Positions 9,001 through 16,516 of a DNA stretch of 64,000 bases are shown here, one piece after another (positions within the stretch are counted from its first letter, which is position 1; every line of letters begins with the position of its first letter). The position numbers and the translations under genes are program-made. The notes below the pieces were generated by a model. That model was given only the letters and a program-made list of their open reading frames with translations. It ran no database searches and was not told where the DNA came from. Source of the stretch: Spirosoma profusum (GTDB lineage: Bacteria > Bacteroidota > Bacteroidia > Cytophagales > Spirosomataceae); NCBI RefSeq assembly GCF_014699005.1, contig NZ_JACWZY010000013.1, forward strand, positions 62,001 to 126,000, written 5' to 3'.

Positions 9001-9484
9001 TACGTTCACCGTGCTGGGTACTGCATCGCCAGTAGTCTCCAGCACCAGTGTAATCATTACGTCGGGTGGCTCTGCCACGCTCAATGCAACCGGATGTACA
9101 GGTGTTGGTGCTACGTTGAAATGGTACCAGACTGCCGATAACGTAGCGGTAAGTATGCCTGTTTCGCCAACCGTTACGACGCAGTATTACGCTCGCTGTC
9201 AGCAGACTGCCAGTTCGGGAGTTTGCCTTAGTGTGCCTAGTCAGAATGTTACAGTAACGGTCGTAACCCCAACGGCATTCAGCTCGGCCCAGACGGGTAA
9301 CTGGAACGTACCGACGACCTGGGATTGTAACTGTATTCCCAATGGTACGTTGCCAGTTCAGATTATGAGCACACACGTAGTAACCGTTCCTACCGCCTAT
9401 ACCGGACAGGCGAAAAAACTGAAATTTACCGGATCGGGGAAAGTCCGGCTGGAAGGGACGGGAAAAGTGAATATTGTGAATTAG
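6026..9484 (+). CDS. Secreted M36 (fungalysin) metallopeptidase with surface modules
   Basis: A large extracellular zinc endopeptidase. ATG 6026 is chosen because it begins a clear signal peptide (VLRISCCVLVLMMGMVDAYAQ); the frame is open further upstream to 5858 without such a signal. Order: signal, FTP-type propeptide (YHVYFNQAYQSVEVYNRMM...), M36 catalytic domain with HEYGH near residues 464-468 and the downstream glutamate in EQGGEGWSDFLAL, then Ig/PKD-like repeats rich in Thr and Ser, and a C-terminal module GNWNVPTTWDCNCIPNG...RLEGTGKVNIVN. Total 1152 residues. I do not see a typical type IX sorting domain; the terminal module may do that job. Propeptide plus catalytic domain make the family call firm. 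Confidence 0.9.
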   Translation: MLNIYRISRSVLRISCCVLVLMMGMVDAYAQIEIETARQYVAANMQQQQLTPPDIDGLLLSSAYKSPTTGWYHVYFNQAYQSVEVYNRMMNVVLMDKQVSYTNHNFIAGIDRIAKTGTSKSMISPVVALQKAAANVGLASTNLLPIQELATAKLADGTLTKAVYSLTNLSNEKINVKLYWLPVTTFTVEKKQTAINKLALTWQVRFLTKDGKHGWNIHVDATSGEILQKKDAIISCNFGTSTHLAAPHECVDGTQPDGAKYFGIQKKSGAFTGNGYTVFDYPIEGPTFGPRTESVMPYARFAPAGVGPGTTNGWHDDGVTSYTTTRGNNVYAQEDIDDNDQPGASPQSATLDFTYPYTFGLNTAVGNRDAAITNLFYWNNLIHDVLWKFGFDEPSGNFQNSNIQGLGGLGNDYVIADVQDGGGTNNANFFTDNDGIRGRMQMYLWNTSSTYQPDGDFDNGIITHEYGHGWSTRLTGGPANSSCLDNAEQGGEGWSDFLALMLTTNWSSLSANVASANIPRGVGTYSLGQPTNGVGIRDYPYSYDMDNVNGNVTYAKVGDADFAIPHGIGSIWATMLWDMTWEIIMQDNHIEQNIYTTPSSITAMRGNIAALKLVNEGLRMQPCSPSFVQARDAILQADQMLFGGRYHCAIGRAFARRGLGAGASTGVSSNDRLVTESFAPIDGPALSSPITATVCSNTLFTYNATSTTANTTISWVRMPVTGVSNGSAISSSAAINETLINTTTSPVVVRYVFTLSAPSAQCSTQQTIKVTVYPSIVPIVGSYSVCQDASVPTGAGLVVPTQISNLVNGALTTGSPTYARAANDDVTTYNTGTTVYYQSFTFVAPASGPQTFEVTASTFPDNDSYLSLYQTSFNPASPATNFLRGDDDIDFFEGLYLSKLTHTLVAGSTYILVVGTFYSGITGSFTLQATDQGFQLGPPNWFTAPSGGSPVFSGTVFNPVGVGGSGVPNTNTPGTTVFYVASPNQSICRTATTFTVLGTASPVVSSTSVIITSGGSATLNATGCTGVGATLKWYQTADNVAVSMPVSPTVTTQYYARCQQTASSGVCLSVPSQNVTVTVVTPTAFSSAQTGNWNVPTTWDCNCIPNGTLPVQIMSTHVVTVPTAYTGQAKKLKFTGSGKVRLEGTGKVNIVN

Positions 9485-9486
9485 GC

Positions 9487-9551
9487 TAAAAGTCGACAGC
9501 CATTAGTCATCAGAATAACTAACGACTGACGACTAATGACTGTCGACTTTT
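9487..9551. repeat. Inverted repeat of the GACTAATGACT family
   Basis: AAAAGTCGACAGCCATTAGT pairs with ACTAATGACTGTCGACTTTT with one mismatch in this part and another further in. It begins two bases after the peptidase stop codon (9482-9484) and ends five bases before the guaB stop on the other strand, so it fills the convergent gap. Confidence 0.8.
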
Positions 9552-9556
9552 AACCC

Positions 9557-11029
9557 TTACCGCGCCGAGTAATTCGGTGCTTCTTTCTGAATCTGAATAT
9601 CGTGAGGATGGCTCTCGCGTGAACCGGCCGTGGTGATTTTGACAAACTTGGCCTGCTGCAAAGCCGGAATATCAATAGCTCCGCAATAACCCATACCAGC
9701 TTTCAATCCTCCAACCATCTGATACACAATCTCAGATACCTTGCCTTTGATTGGTACACGACCGACAATTCCTTCTGGTACGAGTTTCTTGATGTCGTCT
9801 TCGGCGTCCTGAAAATAGCGGTCTTTCGAGCCATCTTCCATAGCTTCAACGGAACCCATACCCCGGTACGTCTTGAACCGTCGACCTTCATAAAGCACTA
9901 CTTCGCCGGGCGCTTCTTCAGTACCCGCCAGAAGCGATCCAATCATTACGGTGCTGGCTCCACCGGCCAAAGCTTTGGTTATATCGCCCGAAAAACGAAT
10001 GCCCCCGTCGGCAATTACCGGTACGTCTGTGCCCTGCAACGCTTTTGCCGACTCGTAAACGGCGGTCAGTTGCGGCATGCCGATACCGGCAATGATACGT
10101 GTGGTACAGATACTACCCGGTCCTACGCCCACTTTCACGGCATCGGCACCGGCATCGGCCAGGGCTTTGGCACCTTCGCCAGTTGCTACGTTACCCGCAA
10201 TGACCTGAAGTTTGGGAAATTGCTGCTTGATGTTACGTACCGCGTCTAATACGCCTTTAGAGTGCCCGTGGGCAGTATCTACACTGATGACGTCGACACC
10301 GGCTTTTACCAGCGCTTCGATACGTCGGGTAAGATCGGGGGTTACACCCACAGCTGCTCCTACACGTAGGCGACCGAGTTCATCTTTGCAGGCATTGGGA
10401 TGGCTTTTCTTTTTAAGAATGTCCTTGTACGTAATCAGCCCGACGAGGTGGTAATTGTCGTCAACGATGGGTAATTTCTCGATGCGGTATTGTTGAAGGA
10501 TGCTCTCAGCTTCTTCGAGCGTAAGATTCTGCCAGGCTGTTACGAGGTTTTCCTTCGTCATGATGTCCGTAACGGGCTTGGAGAAGTCGTTCTGGAAACG
10601 TAAATCCCGGTTGGTCAGAATACCAACGAGTTTACCGGTATCATCAACCACGGGAATACCGCCAATTTTAGACTCCCGCATAATTTTATGCGCGTCGCCC
10701 AACGTAGCGGTTTCTAAGAGTGTAATCGGGTCGATAATCATACCACTTTCCGAGCGTTTCACTTTACGGACCTGATCGGCCTGCGCTTCAACGCTCATGT
10801 TTTTGTGGATGATGCCAATACCGCCTTCCTGAGCCATAGCAATCGCCAGCGCCGATTCGGTAACGGTATCCATGGCCGCCGAAATCAGTGGAATGTTAAG
10901 CTGTATGTTGCGGGTAAGCTGGGTGACGGTTTTCGTATCTCGGGGGAGAACTTCCGAATAAGCCGGAAGGAGCAGTACGTCGTCGTAAGTAAGAGCCTCG
11001 TAAAGAAATTTGCTGGTATCTAAGCTCAT
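9557..11029 (-). CDS. guaB: IMP dehydrogenase
   Basis: Catalyses NAD-dependent oxidation of IMP to XMP, the committed step of GMP synthesis. 490 residues from ATG 11029 (a TTG two codons upstream is unlikely). Visible: N-terminal barrel [16 protein letters not shown], tandem CBS domains (~95-215: [21 protein letters not shown] and [19 protein letters not shown]), catalytic loop [10 protein letters not shown] with the active Cys, the [18 protein letters not shown] phosphate site, and flap [10 protein letters not shown]. The C-terminal Arg is intact. Monocistronic on the minus strand. Confidence 0.97.
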   Translation of the reverse strand: MSLDTSKFLYEALTYDDVLLLPAYSEVLPRDTKTVTQLTRNIQLNIPLISAAMDTVTESALAIAMAQEGGIGIIHKNMSVEAQADQVRKVKRSESGMIIDPITLLETATLGDAHKIMRESKIGGIPVVDDTGKLVGILTNRDLRFQNDFSKPVTDIMTKENLVTAWQNLTLEEAESILQQYRIEKLPIVDDNYHLVGLITYKDILKKKSHPNACKDELGRLRVGAAVGVTPDLTRRIEALVKAGVDVISVDTAHGHSKGVLDAVRNIKQQFPKLQVIAGNVATGEGAKALADAGADAVKVGVGPGSICTTRIIAGIGMPQLTAVYESAKALQGTDVPVIADGGIRFSGDITKALAGGASTVMIGSLLAGTEEAPGEVVLYEGRRFKTYRGMGSVEAMEDGSKDRYFQDAEDDIKKLVPEGIVGRVPIKGKVSEIVYQMVGGLKAGMGYCGAIDIPALQQAKFVKITTAGSRESHPHDIQIQKEAPNYSAR

Positions 11030-11115
11030 GAGCAAATAGCAGGTTGTGTTATTTGCCGGGTAAAATTACAAAAAAATTCTGAACCGGGCTGTCTGAACCA
11101 GGATTTTTTCAGGAT

Positions 11116-11232
11116 TCTGAACCGGGATTTAGCTGATTGACGGATTTGCAGGATTTTGCTTTTTATTAAGCGCTTCGAGGAAGCGAAAGCAAAATCCTGC
11201 AAATCCGTCAATCAGCTAAATCCCGGTTCAGA
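11116..11232. repeat. CCGGGATTTAGC-family hairpin, perfect 45-bp arms
   Basis: Left arm 11116-11160 and right arm 11188-11232 are exact reverse complements over 45 bp. The outer end is TCTGAACCGGGATTTAGCTG. The 27-bp loop contains a small inner hairpin around CGCTTCGAGGAAGCG. Two extra copies of the border (TTCTGAACCGGG at 11078-11089 and TCTGAACCAGG at 11092-11102) precede it. The minus-strand DUF2141 stop codon (11228-11230) lies inside the right arm. Confidence 0.9.
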
Positions 11233-11656
11233 ACTTCTTCAGAGCAATCTGAATCGTTTTTCCACCATTGCCAACCGTGAATTGGCAATCACTGAATTTG
11301 GGTGCCGACATTTTAGGGCGAAAGTTATTGCTGAATCCGTACGGCTCTTTCGGAATACCAAACATTTTTTTGTCCATCTTGCCATTACTATTTTCGTCGT
11401 GAAAAATAGCGATGGCATACGTACCTGGCTCCACAGAAAAACTTGCCCGAACGGTCGCACTCTCAGCATCTACTTTTTTTCCATCAATGGGTTTCCCATT
11501 GGGGAACTCATTGCCAGGGGGAAACAAGGCTACAAAAACAGTTCCTTTCAACGGCTGGACGTTTTGAATTTCAACGGTTAGATTGGTTTTTTTTGGTGAC
11601 GACCGGGGGACGAAGGCCGTCATACACAGGCTTAGGGCGAAAAGGAGATAGCGCAT
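11228..11656 (-). CDS. DUF2141 secreted protein
   Basis: 142 residues with a signal peptide (MRYLLFALSLCMTAFVPRSS) and the DUF2141 core: LTVEIQNVQPLKGTVFVALF, EPGTYAIAIFHDENSNGKMD, and FGIPKEPYGFSNNFRPKMSAPKFSDCQFTV. The calcium-binding-like DENSNGKMD loop is the most conserved part of the family. Periplasmic or surface location is expected; the function is unknown. The stop codon is provided by the border of a hairpin repeat. It is divergent from recJ, with 40 bp between the two starts. Confidence 0.88.
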   Translation of the reverse strand: MRYLLFALSLCMTAFVPRSSPKKTNLTVEIQNVQPLKGTVFVALFPPGNEFPNGKPIDGKKVDAESATVRASFSVEPGTYAIAIFHDENSNGKMDKKMFGIPKEPYGFSNNFRPKMSAPKFSDCQFTVGNGGKTIQIALKKF

Positions 11657-11696
11657 AACGTAGCGATTTTATAAAAACCGATTTAATTTTACAATC

Positions 11697-13436
11697 ATGA
11701 TAGCCCAGCCGCACCCGCCTACCAAACGATGGATAACACGACCGTTCCCCGGTTCAGTAGAACAACAGGCTGCTATCGACTCTTTAACTCAATCGCTGGG
11801 TATTAGTTCAGCCCTGGCCGCATTGCTGGTGCAGCGTGAGGTTCATACCTACGATGAAGCCCGAACTTTTTTTCGGCCTGAAATGGGTCATCTGCACGAC
11901 CCGTTCATGATGAAAGACATGAACCGGGCGATTATGCGATTGCAGATGGCGATGCTGCCCGAAAAGCAGGAAAAAATCCTGATTTACGGCGATTATGATG
12001 TTGATGGCACTACGTCGGTGGCACTGGTTTATAGCTTTCTGAAAAACTATCATTCCGACATCGACTACTACATTCCGGATCGTTACAAGGAAGGATATGG
12101 CATTTCGAAGCAAGGCGTTTTGTGGGCGGCTGAAAATGGGTTCACGCTCATTATTGCCCTCGACTGTGGCATTAAATCCATCGAACGTATCGCCGAGGCA
12201 AAAGCATTGGGCGTCGATTTTATTATCTGCGATCACCACCGCCCCGGCTCTGAACTGCCCGATGCCGCTGCCGTGCTGGACCCAAAACGCGACGACTGTG
12301 GGTATCCGTACAAAGAACTGAGTGGTTGCGGAGTAGGTTTCAAACTGCTTCAGGCGTTTTGCATGAACGCTTCCATTCCATTGGATGCCTTACTTCCAAG
12401 TCTGGATTTAGTGGCCGTCAGTATTGCATCCGATATAGTGCCGCTGACGGGCGAGAACCGGGTAATGGCGTACTATGGCTTAAAATATCTTAACACGGCA
12501 CCACGTACCGGGCTGAAAGCGTTAATCAGAGTAGCAGGTTTTGCGCGGGAATTGGATATTACTAATCTGGTATTTGGTCTGGGGCCACGTATCAATGCCG
12601 CTGGTCGGATTCAACATGCCAAAGCCGCCGTACAGTTGTTGTTGGCCGAATCTGAGGACGAAGCCGATACGTTTGCGATGGCAATTAACAAGCATAACAA
12701 CAGCCGACGCGAGTTCGATAGCAGCATGACCGAACAAGCGCTGGCCATGATTCGCGAGAGCGAAACGTTGCTGAACGCCAAAAGTACTGTTTTGTACGAT
12801 GCTACGTGGCATAAGGGGGTTATCGGTATTGTGGCTTCCCGTTGCATTGAGCATTTTCACCGTCCGACCATTATTCTGACGCAGTCGAACGATAAGGCGG
12901 CTGGGTCGGCAAGGTCGGTGCCGGGTTTCGATGTATACGAAGCGATTGAAGAGTGTGCTGAACTCTTGGAGCAGTTTGGCGGGCATACATTCGCAGCAGG
13001 TATGACCATGCCCGTGGATAACATCGACGCGTTCCGGCTTAAGTTCGAAGAAGTCGTTTCGCGCAAAATAAAAGAAGAGCATCTGACGCCCATGATTGAC
13101 ATCGATCTCCCACTCGATTTCAGCGAGATTACCGATAAACTCGTCAGGATTGTGAAGCAGATGGGCCCGTTTGGCCCGCACAACATGCAGCCGGTGTTCA
13201 TGACCGAGGGCGTTTATCTGGTCGAAGAACCGATTATTATGAAAGAGAAACACCTGAAAATCAGCGTTCGGCAGCAGCGTTCAGGGCACATATTAACGGC
13301 TGTTGGGTTTGGGCTGGCGCACCTGGCTCGTCAACTTCGTAAGGGAGAACCGTTCGCCATCTGTTATCAGGTCGAGCAGAATTTTTTTAACGGCAACGTA
13401 CTACTCCAGTTGATGCTGAAGGATATAAAAGTTTAG
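11697..13436 (+). CDS. recJ: Single-stranded-DNA-specific exonuclease RecJ
   Basis: A 5'-3' ssDNA exonuclease used in recombination and mismatch/base-excision repair. 579 residues, the usual bacterial length. Motifs: DYDVDGTTSVAL (DHH domain motif I), ALDCGIKS, CDHHRPG (the DHH motif), ASDIVPLTGENR, then the DHHA1 domain with KGVIGIVASR and GGHTFAAGMTM, and the C-terminal OB-like domain. All catalytic Asp/His motifs are present. The stop codon TAG is also the first bases of a downstream inverted repeat. Confidence 0.96.
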   Translation: MIAQPHPPTKRWITRPFPGSVEQQAAIDSLTQSLGISSALAALLVQREVHTYDEARTFFRPEMGHLHDPFMMKDMNRAIMRLQMAMLPEKQEKILIYGDYDVDGTTSVALVYSFLKNYHSDIDYYIPDRYKEGYGISKQGVLWAAENGFTLIIALDCGIKSIERIAEAKALGVDFIICDHHRPGSELPDAAAVLDPKRDDCGYPYKELSGCGVGFKLLQAFCMNASIPLDALLPSLDLVAVSIASDIVPLTGENRVMAYYGLKYLNTAPRTGLKALIRVAGFARELDITNLVFGLGPRINAAGRIQHAKAAVQLLLAESEDEADTFAMAINKHNNSRREFDSSMTEQALAMIRESETLLNAKSTVLYDATWHKGVIGIVASRCIEHFHRPTIILTQSNDKAAGSARSVPGFDVYEAIEECAELLEQFGGHTFAAGMTMPVDNIDAFRLKFEEVVSRKIKEEHLTPMIDIDLPLDFSEITDKLVRIVKQMGPFGPHNMQPVFMTEGVYLVEEPIIMKEKHLKISVRQQRSGHILTAVGFGLAHLARQLRKGEPFAICYQVEQNFFNGNVLLQLMLKDIKV

Positions 13437-13525
13437 TCAATAATCGACAGTCACGGTCCGCCGTTGCGGTCAGTCTGCACAAATGAAGTAAGAGCTGTTA
13501 ACTATCGACCGTCAACTATTGACTG
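13435..13525. repeat. Imperfect inverted repeat after recJ
   Basis: AGTCAATAATCGACAGTC (from 13435) pairs with GACCGTCAACTATTGACT with three mismatches. It belongs to the GTCAATAGTC/GACTAATGAC family and starts within the recJ stop codon. A short GC-rich inner part (CGGTCCGCCGTTGCGGTC) lies in the loop. Confidence 0.65.
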
Positions 13526-13538
13526 CTGATTTAAACTC

Positions 13539-14270
13539 ATGATTCTTAGAACTGAAAATTTAGTAAAAAAATACGGCTCGCGGCTGGTTAACAACAACGT
13601 ATCGTATCAGGTTGAAACGGGCGAAATTGTTGGATTGCTGGGCCCGAATGGGGCCGGTAAAACTACCTCATTTTACATGGCGGTTGGGTTAGTAAAACCC
13701 AATAGCGGCAAAGTTTTTATCGACTCTACCGACGTAACGGATTTGCCCATGTACAAGCGTGCCCGGCTTGGGTTAGGGTATCTGGCGCAGGAAGCTTCTA
13801 TTTTTCGTGACTTATCAGTAGAAGAGAACGTATTGGCAGTGCTCGAAATGACCAGCCTTCCTAAAAGAGAGCAACGCGAAAAAGTAGAGCAATTGCTGGA
13901 AGAATTCAGCCTGACACATGTACGCAAGAGTAAAGGAAAAGTGCTATCAGGTGGAGAGCGTCGACGTACTGAAATTGCCCGCGCGCTAGCCGTAGACCCC
14001 AACTTCATTCTCCTGGATGAACCTTTCGCGGGCGTCGACCCAATTGCCGTAGAGGATATTCAAAGCATTGTGGCCAAGTTGAAGCACCGTAACATCGGCA
14101 TTCTCATTACCGACCACAACGTTAACGAGACTCTCTCCATTACCGACCGGGCTTATTTGTTGTTCGAAGGAAAAATTCTGAAGCAGGGTTCCGCTGAAGA
14201 ACTCGCTAACGACGAACAGGTACGTAGGCTGTATCTGGGTCAGCATTTCGAATTGAAGCGGAAAATTTAG
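13539..14270 (+). CDS. lptB: LPS export ABC transporter ATPase LptB
   Basis: ATPase of the LptB2FG complex that extracts lipopolysaccharide from the inner membrane. 243 residues, the family length. Walker [11 protein letters not shown]-loop in [21 protein letters not shown] (the LptB-typical sequence), signature [15 protein letters not shown], Walker [15 protein letters not shown]-loop TDHNV. The SGGERRR signature and the AQEASIFR segment separate LptB from generic ABC ATPases. Its stop is one base from the recO stop on the other strand. Confidence 0.95.
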   Translation: MILRTENLVKKYGSRLVNNNVSYQVETGEIVGLLGPNGAGKTTSFYMAVGLVKPNSGKVFIDSTDVTDLPMYKRARLGLGYLAQEASIFRDLSVEENVLAVLEMTSLPKREQREKVEQLLEEFSLTHVRKSKGKVLSGGERRRTEIARALAVDPNFILLDEPFAGVDPIAVEDIQSIVAKLKHRNIGILITDHNVNETLSITDRAYLLFEGKILKQGSAEELANDEQVRRLYLGQHFELKRKI

Positions 14271-14271
14271 A

Positions 14272-14964
14272 CTAGTTCAGCACTTCCCGCAACACCGGCA
14301 GCGATTTCACTTCGCCAATCGAATCGATGTGAATCTGGTAATACGCTACCAGTGCGTCAAGCAATTCGTTACGTCCCGCACGACTTAACTTGATGAGCGT
14401 ACCGAGCTTTTGACGTAGCATGATGTTCAAGGCTGTTTCCATTTCAACATCAGGCAAAAAAGGGTAGGAGTTTTCGCGAAGTTGAGTCTCGAACTCTCGT
14501 GATGATTCAGGGCCGAAACCCAGGAAAAACGAAAGTTTTAGCAGGAAAGTGAGGTGGAAATTCTCGTAATTAGTCTGAGCTTCTTCCAAAAATAAGACTG
14601 AATCGATCAGGAAGCGGTACATCATCGGATTGCTGGCTTCTTCCTTCAGGACTTTGTTCAGCATCTCCGTCACGAATAAGGCAATAGTTGATTTGCTTAC
14701 CTCAAAGGGTAGGCTCTGGAACGGGTAGCTTGTCTTCATTTCCGACAACCGATGCAGATCGCGGTCGGGTTTGTTGTAAACCACCATATCCAGTAAGGTA
14801 AGCGGCTGAAATAAAGCAATTTTATTGTTTTTACTTCGCGCCGAGCGGACGCCGTTCACCAGATAGCTTTGCAGGCCGAACTCTTCGGTGTAAATGCGGG
14901 CAATGATTGATGACTCGCGGTAACGGATATAACTGAGGGCAATGCCCCGGGTTTTTTGCAGCAT
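14272..14964 (-). CDS. recO: DNA repair protein RecO
   Basis: Recombination mediator that works with RecR to load RecA onto SSB-coated ssDNA. 230 residues: an N-terminal OB fold (MLQKTRGIALSYIRYRESSIIARIYTEEFGLQSYLVNGVRSARS) and a helical C-terminal region typical of Bacteroidota RecO. No zinc-finger cysteines, as is usual in this phylum. It begins 21 bp after the arsC stop on the same strand and has no obvious promoter of its own, so it may be read from the arsenic operon as well. Confidence 0.92.
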   Translation of the reverse strand: MLQKTRGIALSYIRYRESSIIARIYTEEFGLQSYLVNGVRSARSKNNKIALFQPLTLLDMVVYNKPDRDLHRLSEMKTSYPFQSLPFEVSKSTIALFVTEMLNKVLKEEASNPMMYRFLIDSVLFLEEAQTNYENFHLTFLLKLSFFLGFGPESSREFETQLRENSYPFLPDVEMETALNIMLRQKLGTLIKLSRAGRNELLDALVAYYQIHIDSIGEVKSLPVLREVLN

Positions 14965-14985
14965 TTTCGATGATTCGTAAGCCTA

Positions 14986-15402
14986 CTAAGATAACTCTTT
15001 TTGAGCGAAATGTAGGCTAAAATCACGGATTTCATTACGTACTGATTTATAGGAATTCCATATTTCTTCAACTGAACCGGTTGCCTTCGAGGGGTCAGTA
15101 AAATTTTGATGGATGCGTGTGGCATTTCCAAGCCAAATGGGGCAGCGTTCCTGAGCGTGATCGCAAACCGTAATAACGTAGTCAAACGAGATACCGGCGT
15201 ATTCACTGACATGATTTGAGGTGTGATGGCTTATATCGATGCCATCGTCGGCCATTATCTGAACAGCTTTAAGATTGAGGCCATGTGTCTCAACACCAGC
15301 ACTGAATACTTGAGCACGATTACCAGCGAAATGTTGAAGATATCCCTGAGCCATTTGGCTTCGGGTTGAGTTGCCGGTGCACATAACCAGAATTCGCTTC
15401 AT
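14986..15402 (-). CDS. arsC: Arsenate reductase, LMW-phosphatase type
   Basis: Reduces arsenate to arsenite with thioredoxin as likely electron donor. The 138-residue protein has the P-loop CTGNSTRSQMA with nucleophile Cys8 and the two resolving cysteines Cys80 and Cys87 in VCDHAQERCP, the arrangement of the S. aureus pI258 ArsC class. The general-acid region is FTDPSKATGS. Third enzyme gene of the ars operon, five bases after the acetyltransferase gene. No arsenite efflux gene (ACR3/ArsB) is in view. Confidence 0.92.
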   Translation of the reverse strand: MKRILVMCTGNSTRSQMAQGYLQHFAGNRAQVFSAGVETHGLNLKAVQIMADDGIDISHHTSNHVSEYAGISFDYVITVCDHAQERCPIWLGNATRIHQNFTDPSKATGSVEEIWNSYKSVRNEIRDFSLHFAQKELS

Positions 15403-15407
15403 ATTGG

Positions 15408-15842
15408 TCAGAGAGTTTGTCTCATAACAATAGCCGATGCAGGGCAGAGCGAACTGAATTGACTCGTTTGCTGGATAGACGTAGGAGCCTCGTTGCGATC
15501 GATTGCTGTAAAGCCTAACCGTGCAAAATATTGAGCAGCCGTTGTTGTAATCAGGTACAACGTATCAATTCCCTGTTGTTGTGCTGTCTGACTCAGTACG
15601 TTGTAAAGTTGATGCGCAATGCCCTGATTTCGGTAATCAACGTCGACACAAACCGAACGTAGTAGACCAATATTGCCGTATTTTTCAAATCCGATTGACC
15701 CAATAAGTCGGTCGCTATTGACAGCTATCCAGAAATTGGGCAACCCACCAGGCAAGTCACTGACGGGTAAATGATGAGCGGCCAGGAGTTCGGTTAGAGG
15801 ACCTAATACATCTGGTTGGGCGGCTTTGAGCTGAATAGTCAT
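15408..15842 (-). CDS. arsN2: Arsenic-resistance GNAT acetyltransferase, ArsN2-like
   Basis: A GNAT-fold N-acetyltransferase of 144 residues. The acetyl-CoA loop is VDVDYRNQGIAHQL (R/QxxGxG/A type), preceded by the strand LLRSVCV, followed by LYLITTTAAQYFARLGF and LCPASAIVMRQTL. This combination matches the ArsN2 group found in ars operons; ArsN1 members acetylate phosphinothricin-like organoarsenicals, and the ArsN2 substrate is less clear. It lies between the Cys-rich peptide gene and arsC, which supports the assignment. Confidence 0.85.
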   Translation of the reverse strand: MTIQLKAAQPDVLGPLTELLAAHHLPVSDLPGGLPNFWIAVNSDRLIGSIGFEKYGNIGLLRSVCVDVDYRNQGIAHQLYNVLSQTAQQQGIDTLYLITTTAAQYFARLGFTAIDRNEAPTSIQQTSQFSSLCPASAIVMRQTL

Positions 15843-15856
15843 GGTTTTATAAAGTT

Positions 15857-15899
15857 AACGTCCCGAAACAACCGGTAAATGATTTCGTTTCGGGACGTT
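15857..15899 (-). terminator. Stem-loop inside the ars operon
   Basis: Perfect 13-bp arms AACGTCCCGAAAC (15857-15869) and GTTTCGGGACGTT (15887-15899) with a 17-nt loop lie between the Cys-rich peptide stop and the acetyltransferase start. There is no clear T-run, so it may be an RNA-processing or partial-termination signal that sets the ratio of peptide to enzymes. Confidence 0.6.
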
Positions 15900-15911
15900 G
15901 TAAACTAAACG

Positions 15912-15998
15912 TTAACAGCACCCGGCCTCAGGCGGGCAGCAGCATTCACCGTCATCGGTGCAGCCGTCATCAATTTCGCAGCAATCTTGTGTTTCCAT
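15912..15998 (-). CDS. 28-residue Cys-rich peptide in ars operon
   Basis: A complete small frame, ATG at 15998 and TAA at 15912-15914, encoding METQDCCEIDDGC then TDDGECCCPPEAGCC. Eight of 28 residues are Cys, arranged CC, C, CCC, CC, in an acidic peptide with seven Asp/Glu between the first and last Cys clusters. No signal or membrane segment. It is the first gene after an internal ArsR-type operator (16057-16074) and precedes arsN2 and arsC, so it should be induced with them. A thiol peptide that binds or buffers arsenite (or another soft metal) is the obvious inference; I know of no named family. The start and stop are unambiguous, but expression is unproven. Confidence 0.6.
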   Translation of the reverse strand: METQDCCEIDDGCTDDGECCCPPEAGCC

Positions 15999-16056
15999 GA
16001 TTGTTTGAATTTAAAAGTGAACAATTTATGTACGTGCTTCGAAGCCAATTTAAAAC

Positions 16057-16074
16057 CATCGTAATATTACGATG
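16057..16074. promoter_or_regulatory. ArsR-type operator, internal
   Basis: CATCGTAATATTACGATG is a perfect 18-bp palindrome between arsR and the Cys-rich peptide gene, 58 bp before the peptide start. It matches the site upstream of arsR at 16 of 18 positions, which is strong internal evidence for a shared repressor. Confidence 0.8.
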
Positions 16075-16091
16075 AATAAGAATAAAAAATT

Positions 16092-16418
16092 TTAACAACA
16101 GTCCTGCTCGAAAGACTGCCCTAGAAATCCAGCAAATAATTGCTTGGCTTCCTCCCAAACAGGTCTATCAATACAGTAGCAAACGCGAGGTGGATCTATC
16201 TCTCCTTTAATTAAATCAACCTGTTTAAGCTCTTTTAGGTGTTGTGAAACTGTGGCCTGCGCTAATGGAAGTTCACTGACCAAATCGCCACAGACACAGC
16301 TCGTTCGCTCAATCAACACTTGCAAAATGGCTACGCGTGCCGGATGTGCCAAAGCCTTGGCTAATTCAGCGATGCGGTTGTCGTATTCCGTAAATATTTC
16401 GGTTTTAGATAAACCCAT
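16092..16418 (-). CDS. arsR: ArsR/SmtB-family arsenite-responsive repressor
   Basis: 108 residues with a winged-helix fold: [19 protein letters not shown], then the metal-site helix [28 protein letters not shown] and the wing [15 protein letters not shown]. Cys41 and Cys43 in CVCGDL correspond to the arsenite-binding ELCVCDL motif of ArsR; extra cysteines occur in the wing and at the C-terminus (DCC). It should repress both its own promoter and the downstream ars genes and release DNA on binding arsenite. Two matching palindromic operators flank the gene. Confidence 0.92.
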   Translation of the reverse strand: MGLSKTEIFTEYDNRIAELAKALAHPARVAILQVLIERTSCVCGDLVSELPLAQATVSQHLKELKQVDLIKGEIDPPRVCYCIDRPVWEEAKQLFAGFLGQSFEQDCC

Positions 16419-16447
16419 TAGCAGACTAGAATCGTAAAAATAAATTC

Positions 16448-16465
16448 TATCGCAATATTACGATG
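16448..16465. promoter_or_regulatory. ArsR-type operator upstream of arsR
   Basis: TATCGCAATATTACGATG, two changes from the internal operator. It lies 30 bp upstream of the arsR start and 51 bp upstream of the divergent dehydratase gene start (16517), so it could affect both promoters. Confidence 0.75.
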
Positions 16466-16516
16466 AAGTAAAATAACTTCCAAATTTTCTTTGCACTACG
16501 TATTTAGCTTAACTCC

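Noticed and set aside
9557-11035. guaB start at TTG 11035
   Set aside because: ATG 11029 gives the usual beginning MSLDTSKF; the TTG adds two unusual residues.
11116-11232. Hairpin families as intrinsic terminators
   Set aside because: Most lack T-runs, and at infB a proper terminator follows the hairpin; they may still affect RNA stability.
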